Assembly (NCBI GenBank): GCA_050249455.1
Contig: JBFWQM010000109.1
Location: forward strand, 1 to 16,512
Direction of reading: 5' to 3'
DNA from: JBFWQM01 sp050249455
GTDB taxonomy: Bacteria > Pseudomonadota > Alphaproteobacteria > MPNO01 > VGEU01
DNA: 16,512 nt
Each line of letters starts with the position of its first letter. Position 1 is the first letter of the stretch. The notes beneath the pieces were generated by a model. It saw nothing but the letters and a program-made list of their open reading frames with translations, made no database searches and had not been told where the DNA came from. The position numbers and the translations under genes were made by a program. Shown in pieces: positions 1 through 6,181 of the stretch.

Positions 1-228
1 GACACCAACCTGCTGGCGGGCTCGAAGTTCTTCGCCAAGCCGAGCCTGGGCGACCACACCGCGACGGCCGAGATGCTGGCCACCGGCGCCGGCCGCCTGT
101 TCGACCTCGTCCTGCACGGCAAGGTGAAGATCGAGGTCAACCACCGCTACAAGCTGGCCGACGCCGCCGACGCGCACCGCGCGCTGGAAAGCCGCGCAAC
201 GACCGGCTCGACGGTTCTGCTGCCGTAG
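1..228 (+). CDS. Quinone oxidoreductase (zinc-type alcohol dehydrogenase superfamily), C-terminal part
   Basis: Only the last 75 residues are in the window; the gene begins upstream and ends at TAG 226-228. The visible part contains SKFFAKPSLGDHTAT, then GKVKIEVNHRYKLADAADAHRALESR and ends TGSTVLLP (described here in pieces). This is the typical end of NADPH:quinone reductases of the QOR family within the medium-chain dehydrogenase superfamily: a loop with K/R-P-S-L, then the helix 'Y-x-L-x-x-A-x-x-A-H-x-x-L-E-x-R' and the terminal strand. Such enzymes reduce quinones or other activated double bonds with NADPH in the cytoplasm. The substrate cannot be told from the tail. It is convergent with the hydrolase that ends at 355, with an inverted repeat between them. 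Confidence 0.85.
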   Translation, partial: DTNLLAGSKFFAKPSLGDHTATAEMLATGAGRLFDLVLHGKVKIEVNHRYKLADAADAHRALESRATTGSTVLLP

Positions 229-250
229 CGGCACCCTATTTTTCTTTTTG

Positions 251-338
251 GTCGTCCTCCGGCTTGACCGGAGGACCCATTTATCTGCCCGCGACGATGC
301 GCGGTGGCATGGGTCCTCCGGTCAAGCCGGAGGACGAC
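251..338. repeat. Nested inverted repeat, 30-bp perfect arms; likely bidirectional terminator and dispersed repeat element
   Basis: Bases 251-280 are perfectly complementary to 309-338, separated by 28 bp. Each arm is itself a small palindrome (CCTCCGG, CTTGA, CCGGAGG). The hairpin lies between two convergent genes. It has a T-rich run on its left (241-249) and an A-rich run on its right (341-350), so transcripts in either direction leave the stem into U-rich sequence. The arm core resembles the dispersed 'GGCTTGACC' type repeats seen in many alphaproteobacterial genomes; that comparison is from memory. A terminator role is inferred from position and structure. Confidence 0.8.
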
Positions 339-354
339 AAATGAAAAAAAGTGG

Positions 355-1191
355 CTACGCGCTTTCCTCCGCGAAGAAATCCGCGACCAGCCGGCAGAAC
401 CGCGCGTTCTGCTCGATCTGGGTCCAGTGGCCGCAGTGGCCGAAGACGTGGAGCTGCGAGCGCGGGATCAGCCGGTGCAGGCGGGCGCTGGACTCCATCG
501 GGATCACCTGGTCCTCGCGGCCGTGGACGATCAGCACCTCGTTGGGCAGTGCGGCGAGCGCCGCCTCCGGGCTGGCCAGCGCCGCGACGTGGCGCTGGCG
601 CGGCGCCGGGAACATCGCGGCGTAGGATTCGTGGTAGCCGGGCCGCACGCTGGCCTCGTAGCGCGAGCGGACGAGGTCGTCGGTGACGATGCGCCGGTCA
701 TAGGCGAACAGCTCCGCCAGCCGCTTCATCGCCTCGAACGACGGCTCGTAGCCCCACACCGCGTCGAGCCCCGGCGTGATCGGGAAGTCGAGGCCGGAGG
801 AGCCCATCAGCACCAGCCGGCCGACGCGGTCGGGATGCTCAAGGGCAAGCCGCAACGCCAGCCCGCCGCCGAACGAGTTGCCGACCAGATGGACGCGATC
901 CAGCTCGAGCGCGTCGAGGAAACCCACGGCGTGGCGCACCCACAGGTCCATGTCGTAGCGCGCGCCGGCCGGCCGCCCGGTGTAGCCGAAGCCGACGATG
1001 TCGGGGGCCAGCACGCGGAACTGCGGCGACAGCTTGGGCAGCACCAGCCGCCAGTTGGCCCACGCCGTGACCCCGGGGCCGGAGCCGTGCAGCAGCACGA
1101 CCGGCGGACCGGCGCCGACATCGTGATAGTTCGTCGCGATGCCGGCGGCCGCGACGGTCTTGCCCACTTCCGGGTTCTGGCTGGCGCTCAT
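355..1191 (-). CDS. Alpha/beta hydrolase of the meta-cleavage (2-hydroxymuconate semialdehyde hydrolase-like) family
   Basis: A 278-residue cytoplasmic serine hydrolase. The oxyanion/GSGPGV region is HGSGPGVTAWANW (35-47). The nucleophile elbow is GNSFGG with Ser106, the acid is Asp227 in HGREDQVIP, and the histidine is His255 in GHCGHW. This full pattern and length match the DmpD/XylF/TodF/BphD group, which cleaves C-C bonds in vinylogous 1,5-diketones formed by extradiol ring cleavage. Start ATG at 1191 is chosen because AGGGGAG lies about 8 nt upstream and family homology begins there; the frame stays open further upstream but without family-like sequence. It is divergent from the FAH-family gene at 1289, whose family can act downstream in such pathways. 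No dioxygenase is visible, so the exact substrate is unknown. An esterase role is the alternative. Confidence 0.85.
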   Translation of the reverse strand: MSASQNPEVGKTVAAAGIATNYHDVGAGPPVVLLHGSGPGVTAWANWRLVLPKLSPQFRVLAPDIVGFGYTGRPAGARYDMDLWVRHAVGFLDALELDRVHLVGNSFGGGLALRLALEHPDRVGRLVLMGSSGLDFPITPGLDAVWGYEPSFEAMKRLAELFAYDRRIVTDDLVRSRYEASVRPGYHESYAAMFPAPRQRHVAALASPEAALAALPNEVLIVHGREDQVIPMESSARLHRLIPRSQLHVFGHCGHWTQIEQNARFCRLVADFFAEESA

Positions 1192-1240
1192 CGGTGTGCT
1201 CCCCTGCCCTGCACTGTGGGCCGCCGCCGCGGTTGCATCA

Positions 1241-1255
1241 AGCGGCACCGCCGCT
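1241..1255. promoter_or_regulatory. 15-bp palindrome in the divergent intergenic region, candidate operator
   Basis: AGCGGC-ACC-GCCGCT is a perfect inverted repeat with a 3-bp centre, lying in the 97-bp gap between the divergent hydrolase and FAH-family genes. A weak -10-like TAAAGT (1255-1260) overlaps its right end and points toward the FAH gene. No regulator gene is adjacent. The operator idea rests only on symmetry and position, and such GC palindromes arise easily in GC-rich DNA. Confidence 0.25.
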
Positions 1256-1288
1256 AAAGTGGACCCGCAGCAGACGGAGGGCCGGGGG

Positions 1289-2281
1289 ATGAAGCTCGCC
1301 ACGTTCAGGCAGGGCGGCCGCGACGGCACGCTGGTGATCGTCGACCGCGCGCTGGAGACGTGCGCCGCGGTGCCATCGGTCGCGCCGACGATGCAGGCGG
1401 CGCTGGACGAGTGGGACCGCGTGTCGCCCAAGCTCGCGATGCTCTACGATCTCCTGAACAAGGGCACGATCGGCGATGCGGTCCGGTTCGACCCGGCGAT
1501 GTGCGCCGCACCGCTGCCGCGCGCCTACCAGTGGGTCGACGGCAGCGCCTACATGTACCACGTCGAGCTGGTGCGCAAGGCGCGCGGCGCCGAGTTGCCG
1601 CCCAACCTGCTGGTCGACCCGCTGATGTACCAGGGGGTGTCGGACTGCATGAGCGGCCCGCGCGACGCGATCGAGGTCGCCGAGGAGGCGTGGGGCATCG
1701 ACTTCGAATCCGAGGTCGCGGTGATCACCGATGACGTGCCGATGGGAATCGCCCCCGCCGCCGCCGCCGCCCATATCAAGCTGGTGACGATCCTCAACGA
1801 CGTGTCCTTGCGCAACCTGATCCCGGGCGAGCTGGCAAAGGGCTTCGGCTTCCTTCAGGGCAAGCCGGCCAGCGCCTTCGCGCCGGTGTTCGTCACGCCC
1901 GACGAGCTGGGCCAGGCGTGGGACGGCCGCAAGCTGAGCCTGCCGCTGGTCACCCGGCTGAACGGCGAGATATTCGGGCAGCCCAACGCGGGTGAGGACA
2001 TGACGTTCGACTTCCCCACCCTGATCGCGCACGCCGCGCGGACGCGCCGGCTCGGCGCCGGCACCATCGTCGGCTCTGGCACGGTATCCAACCGCGCGCC
2101 CGGCCGAGGCTCGTCCTGCCTCGCCGAGAAGCGCACGATCGAGACGATCGAGACCGGCAAGCCAGCGACGCCGTTCATGTCGTTCGGCGACAAGGTCAGC
2201 GTCGAGATGCTCGGGCCCGACGGCCACAGCATCTTCGGCGCGATCGAGCAGACGGTCGTCAGATACGCGCCGCCGGCATGA
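1289..2281 (+). CDS. Fumarylacetoacetate hydrolase (FAH) family protein
   Basis: A 330-residue enzyme of the FAH superfamily, whose members hydrolyse or hydrate 2-oxo-enoic acids with a divalent metal. The N-terminal MKLATF...RDGTLVIV is typical of a bacterial subfamily of about 330 residues. The metal ligands are visible as Glu140 and Glu142 in DFESEVA and Asp171 in LNDVSLRN. The C-terminal half keeps LNGEIFGQPNAGEDMTFDFPTLI and the GSGTVSN strand. Start ATG 1289 follows GGAGG (1276-1280); an ATG further upstream opens the same frame but adds sequence unlike the family. A run of GCC codons gives APAAAAA at 155-161, a low-complexity loop. It lies 28 bp before the UbiD gene, so the two are probably co-transcribed. 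The substrate (fumarylpyruvate-like, acylpyruvate or hydroxypentadienoate-like) cannot be decided. Confidence 0.88.
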   Translation: MKLATFRQGGRDGTLVIVDRALETCAAVPSVAPTMQAALDEWDRVSPKLAMLYDLLNKGTIGDAVRFDPAMCAAPLPRAYQWVDGSAYMYHVELVRKARGAELPPNLLVDPLMYQGVSDCMSGPRDAIEVAEEAWGIDFESEVAVITDDVPMGIAPAAAAAHIKLVTILNDVSLRNLIPGELAKGFGFLQGKPASAFAPVFVTPDELGQAWDGRKLSLPLVTRLNGEIFGQPNAGEDMTFDFPTLIAHAARTRRLGAGTIVGSGTVSNRAPGRGSSCLAEKRTIETIETGKPATPFMSFGDKVSVEMLGPDGHSIFGAIEQTVVRYAPPA

Positions 2282-2309
2282 ACCGGGGCTGAAACGGGGA
2301 GTCTCCGCC

Positions 2310-3863
2310 ATGGCCGCCACCAGACGCGCCGACCTCGACACGACGGCAGATTGCGAACGGTTCCGCCTGCGCGGCTTCGTCGACGACCTCGTCGCCGCCG
2401 GCGAGGTCGAGATCGTGGATGAGCCGACCCCGCTGTCGCGGCTGGCGGCCAGGCTCGACGGCAACCCCAGGACGGTGCTGTTCCGCCGCGCCGGGCCGGA
2501 AGGCGCCGAGGTCGTCGGCAACGTGATGGGCAGCCGTGCCCGCGTCGCGCGCGCCTTCGGCACCGACGAGCGCGGCCTGACCGCCGAGTTCCGCCGGCGG
2601 CTCGCCGACCCGATCCCGCCGGTCGAGGTGCCGGCGTCGGCGGCGCCGGTTCAGGCGGTGGTGAAGACCGGCGACGACGCCGACCTGACCGCCCTGCCAG
2701 CCCACCTGCAGCACGACGCCGACGGCGCGCCCTACATCTCCGCCTCGCTCGATTTCGCGCGCGACCCCCAGCACGGCGGCACCAATGTCGGCATCCGCCG
2801 CATGATGCTGCGCGGCCGGCGCGAGGCGGGCGTCGACCTCAACGCGCCCAGCGACCTGCGCGCCATCTACGGCCGCGCCCGCGAGGACAGCGACCGCATC
2901 CCGGTCGCCTTCGCGATCGGCGCGCACCCGGCCGACTACGTCGCGGCGATGGCCCAGATGCCGCCGATGGACGAGTACGCGATCCTGGGCGCGCTGCGCG
3001 GCGCGCCGGTGCCGGTGGTCAGGGCGGTGACCTGCGACCTGCTGGTGCCGGCCGACGCCGAGTACGTGCTGGAAGGCTATTTCGACGCCCGCGGCTGGGT
3101 CGAGCCGGAGGGGCCCTACGGCGAGTATGTCGGGTATTACGGCCGGCTGAAGCGCAATCCGGTGTTCCACCTGACCGCCGTCACCCACCGCCGCGACGCC
3201 CTGTTCCAGACCATGACGATCAGCGGCCGGACCCTGGCGCTGACCGACACCGCGCAGCTTTCCGGCCTGCGCACCGAGCTGTCGGTGTGGCAGGCGCTCG
3301 AATCGGCCATCCGCGAGCCGGTGGCGGTGCATGCGACGCCGGCCTGCGGCGGCATGTACAACGTGCGGATATCGATGCGGCCCCGCTACCCGGGGGAGGC
3401 GCGCAACGCCATCGCCGCCGCGTTCGGCTCCACCGCCGACGCCAAGCACGTCTTCGTGGTCGACGACGACATCGACGTGTTCTCGCACGACCAGATGGAC
3501 TGGGCGCTCGCCACCCGGTTCCAGGCCGACCGCGACCTCGTCGTCTCGTCGGGCTACCGCGCGGTGCCGCTCGACCCGTCGCTCGGCGGCGCGCGCACCG
3601 GCGCCAAAGCGGGGTTCGACCTGACGATGCCGCCCGGCGCGCGCGAGCGCGAGTATGCGGTGCCCGAGCCGCCGGTCTACCGGCAGGTGCCGCGGCGGAC
3701 CGCCGCCGAGGCGCTGGCCGCCGGGCCGCAGACCTTCCGCGCCCTGATGGAGGCGGCGGGCAGCGACGACGGGCGCGAAATCGTGCGCGAGATCGAATCG
3801 CTCGCCGCCGCCGGGCGCATCGAGCGCGACGACGACGGCCGCTACCGCCTCAAGACCGGATGA
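2310..3863 (+). CDS. UbiD family (prenylated-FMN dependent) decarboxylase
   Basis: A 517-residue cytoplasmic enzyme that would add or remove CO2 from an aromatic or alpha,beta-unsaturated acid using prenylated FMN. Diagnostic blocks are PYISASLDFARDPQHGG followed by NVGIRRMM (Asn159, Arg164), then EPEGPYGEYVGYYG (264-278). By family comparison the Glu-Arg-Glu catalytic set is Arg164, Glu267 and Glu272. The C-terminal oligomerisation region carries HVFVVDDDIDVFSHDQMDWA (380-399). After about residue 462 there is an added segment (RTAAEALAAGPQTFRAL... to EIESLAAAGRIERDDDGRYRL) that looks like a small winged-helix fold and is not part of the core. Start ATG 2310 has GGGGAG about 8 nt upstream. 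UbiX, which makes the cofactor, is not in the window. Its gene neighbours argue for a catabolic enzyme rather than ubiquinone synthesis. Confidence 0.92.
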   Translation: MAATRRADLDTTADCERFRLRGFVDDLVAAGEVEIVDEPTPLSRLAARLDGNPRTVLFRRAGPEGAEVVGNVMGSRARVARAFGTDERGLTAEFRRRLADPIPPVEVPASAAPVQAVVKTGDDADLTALPAHLQHDADGAPYISASLDFARDPQHGGTNVGIRRMMLRGRREAGVDLNAPSDLRAIYGRAREDSDRIPVAFAIGAHPADYVAAMAQMPPMDEYAILGALRGAPVPVVRAVTCDLLVPADAEYVLEGYFDARGWVEPEGPYGEYVGYYGRLKRNPVFHLTAVTHRRDALFQTMTISGRTLALTDTAQLSGLRTELSVWQALESAIREPVAVHATPACGGMYNVRISMRPRYPGEARNAIAAAFGSTADAKHVFVVDDDIDVFSHDQMDWALATRFQADRDLVVSSGYRAVPLDPSLGGARTGAKAGFDLTMPPGAREREYAVPEPPVYRQVPRRTAAEALAAGPQTFRALMEAAGSDDGREIVREIESLAAAGRIERDDDGRYRLKTG

Positions 3864-6058
3864 TGCCTCCTCGACTTGCCGCACTGGCGTCCGCGTTCGG
3901 TCGACTGTTCCTCATCCTGGCGTTGCTCGCCGGCGGCCCGGCCATGGCCGCGGCGCAGACGACGGCGCCCGCCGAGGGCGCGACCGTGGCCGAGCTCGAG
4001 GCCCTGGTCCGCACGATCGAGAACCAGGCGGATCGAGAAAAGCTGCTGGTGCAGCTGCGCGGCCTGATCGAGGCGCGCCGGCAGGCGGCGGCACCGGCGG
4101 CGGAGCCCGGCATCGGCCAGCGGCTGCTGTCTGGACTGACCGCGGGCGCGCAGACCGCGAGCCGCGACTTCATCGAGGCGATCGACATGTTCCGCGGCCT
4201 GCCCGCACTGCTCGATCGCGTGTACGACGATCTCGCCGACCCGGCGATCCGCCTCGCCTGGCTGCGTTTCCTGGCGACCATGCTCGCCGTCGCCGTCGCC
4301 GGCCTTATGGCGGCCCGGCTCCTGAGCGCGCTGCTGCGCCCGGTGCGGCGGTCGCTCGAGTCGCGCGGCGGCGCTGGCCTGACCACGCGGCTGGTGCTCG
4401 GCCTGCTGCGGGCGGTCGTCGAGCTGGTGCCCGTCGCCGGCTTCGCCGGCGCCGCCTACGCGACGATCCTGCTGGTCGGACCGCACCGCGTCACCCACCT
4501 CGTCGCGATGGCGCTGATCGCCGTCAACCTGATGGTCCAGGGGGTGAGCGTGGTGGCGCGGTTCATGTTCCAGCCCGACTCCCCGGCGCTGCGCGTCCTG
4601 CCGGTTCGCGACGACACGGCCAACTATGCCTGCGTCTGGGTCGCGCGGATCGCCGCCACCGCCGGCTACGGCTATTTCGCCGGCCAGGCGGCGCTCATGC
4701 TCGGGCTGTCCCAGGGCGCGCACGACATCTACTTGCGCGTGCTGGGGCTCGCCATCGCGGCGATGCTGGCGATCCTCGTGCTGCAGAATCGGACGGCGGC
4801 GGCCGCGGCGATGCGCGCCGCGCCGCCGGGTGCGCCCGAGCGCGAGGGCGGGTTCTGGACGCTGCGCAACCGGCTGTCCGAGTTGTGGCACGTGCTCGCC
4901 CTGATCGCCATCACGGGCATCTACCTGGTGTGGGCGCTCGGCGTGCGCAACGGGTTCTCCTTCATCGCCGGCAGCCTGGCATTGAGCATCGCGATCCTGT
5001 TCGGCGCCTGGGTGCTGGAGCGGGGGGCGCGCCGGCTGGTCGACAGCATCCTGCACGTCTCCGACGAGCTGGAGGCGACCTATCCCGGGCTGCAAGCGCG
5101 CGTCAGCCGCTACCGGGTGGTGCTCGACACCGTGTTCCGGATCGTGGTGTGGCTGGTCGCGGCGTTCCTGCTGGCCGAGGCGTGGGGCGTGCCATCGATC
5201 GACTGGCTGGTCTCGCGCGGCGGCCAGCATCTGCTGTCGGTGCTGTTCAGCACGCTCGTGGTCGGCGTCATCGCGATCATCCTGTGGGAGCTTGCCAATT
5301 CGCTGATCGAGCGCCGCATGACGGGCGGCGCGCTCGGCATGCGCGCGCGCACCCTGCTGCCGCTGCTGCATACCACCATCAAGGTCTTCCTGGTCATCAT
5401 CGTCGGGCTGGTCGCGCTGTCGACGCTGGGCATCGACATCACGCCGCTGCTGGCCGGCGCCGGCGTGATCGGCCTCGCCATCGGCTTCGGCTCGCAGGCG
5501 CTGGTGAAGGACGTCATCACCGGCTTCTTCATCCTGATGGAAGACCAGATCGCGGTCGGCGACGTGGTCCAGGTCGCCAACCGCAGCGGCCTGGTGGAGG
5601 CGATCACCATCCGAACCGTGCGTCTGCGCGACCAGGCGGGCAGCGTCCACACCATCCCGTTCGGCGAGATCACCAGCGTCCAGAACATGACGCGGGAGTA
5701 CTCCTACTACGTCTTCGACATTTCGGTGGACTACCGCGAGGACACCGACCGCGTCGTCGCGGTGATCGGCGAGATCGGCGCGCAGATGCAGACCGAGGAC
5801 GCATGGCGCGACCGCATCCTGGAGCCGCTGGAGGTGCTGGGCGTCGACTCGTTCGGCGATTCCGCGGTCGTCATCAAGGCGCGCATCAAGACCCGCCCCA
5901 TCCAGCAATGGAGCGTCGGCCGCGAGTTCAACCGCCGCATGAAGAAGCGGTTCGACGCCGAGGGAATCGAGATCCCGTTCCCCCACCGGACGGTCTATAT
6001 CGCCGGCGGCACTCCGCCGGCCGCCGGAGCGGAGAAGCCGGAGCCGGCGCCCGGCTGA
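3860..6058 (+). CDS. Large MscS-family mechanosensitive ion channel (YbiO-like architecture)
   Basis: A 732-residue inner-membrane protein. It has a signal peptide (1-32, cut near AMAAAQ), a periplasmic helical segment with coiled-coil character (41-75), then many membrane helices between about 133 and 480, and the MscS core at about 500-712. The core shows the glycine/alanine-rich pore helix (LLAGAGVIGLAIGFGSQALVKDVI in pieces, 530-553), then GFFILMEDQIAVGDVV, the beta domain VEAITIRTVRLRD, and the C-terminal PFPHRTVYI. Size and order resemble E. coli YbiO, so it probably gates under membrane tension during osmotic downshift. The tandem ATGATG start overlaps the UbiD stop TGA (3861-3863); no clear ribosome site is seen, so translational coupling is likely. 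The first ATG is used here; 3863 is equally possible. Coupling to a decarboxylase gene is unusual. Confidence 0.92.
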   Translation: MMPPRLAALASAFGRLFLILALLAGGPAMAAAQTTAPAEGATVAELEALVRTIENQADREKLLVQLRGLIEARRQAAAPAAEPGIGQRLLSGLTAGAQTASRDFIEAIDMFRGLPALLDRVYDDLADPAIRLAWLRFLATMLAVAVAGLMAARLLSALLRPVRRSLESRGGAGLTTRLVLGLLRAVVELVPVAGFAGAAYATILLVGPHRVTHLVAMALIAVNLMVQGVSVVARFMFQPDSPALRVLPVRDDTANYACVWVARIAATAGYGYFAGQAALMLGLSQGAHDIYLRVLGLAIAAMLAILVLQNRTAAAAAMRAAPPGAPEREGGFWTLRNRLSELWHVLALIAITGIYLVWALGVRNGFSFIAGSLALSIAILFGAWVLERGARRLVDSILHVSDELEATYPGLQARVSRYRVVLDTVFRIVVWLVAAFLLAEAWGVPSIDWLVSRGGQHLLSVLFSTLVVGVIAIILWELANSLIERRMTGGALGMRARTLLPLLHTTIKVFLVIIVGLVALSTLGIDITPLLAGAGVIGLAIGFGSQALVKDVITGFFILMEDQIAVGDVVQVANRSGLVEAITIRTVRLRDQAGSVHTIPFGEITSVQNMTREYSYYVFDISVDYREDTDRVVAVIGEIGAQMQTEDAWRDRILEPLEVLGVDSFGDSAVVIKARIKTRPIQQWSVGREFNRRMKKRFDAEGIEIPFPHRTVYIAGGTPPAAGAEKPEPAPG

Positions 6059-6181
6059 CCGGACGGCGGCGGCGCCGAACCGATCAGGATGAATATTCGG
6101 TTAGCGGCGTTAACGACTCGTTGGCATCTGCGGCCTAGATGATTAACGGCCATGTCGTCGCCAGGCCCGCTGGAGAGCCCG
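6059..6181 (+). promoter_or_regulatory. Intergenic leader before the hybrid kinase gene, probable promoter region
   Basis: This 123-bp stretch is less GC-rich than its surroundings (GAATATTCGGTTAGC, GTTAACG, GATTAACGG). It carries a 6-bp inverted repeat AACCGA/TCGGTT (6078-6083 and 6097-6102). A loose -35-like TTGGCA (6121-6126) is followed 17 bp later by TAACGG, a poor -10. If that is the promoter, transcription would start just after the ATG at 6152 and favour the ATG at 6182. I see no terminator for the channel gene. Confidence 0.3.

Noticed and set aside
1750..1772. GCC triplet run as a phase-variable repeat
   Set aside because: It codes for alanines in a loop region in frame. A change in triplet number would not shift the frame, and alanine runs are common at this GC content.
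6100..6151. Sigma-54 or CtrA type promoter before the hybrid kinase (TTGGCATCTGC, TTAACG elements)
   Set aside because: The sigma-54 -24/-12 spacing and GC element do not fit, and the TTAA-like half-sites are not separated by 7 bp as a CtrA site needs.
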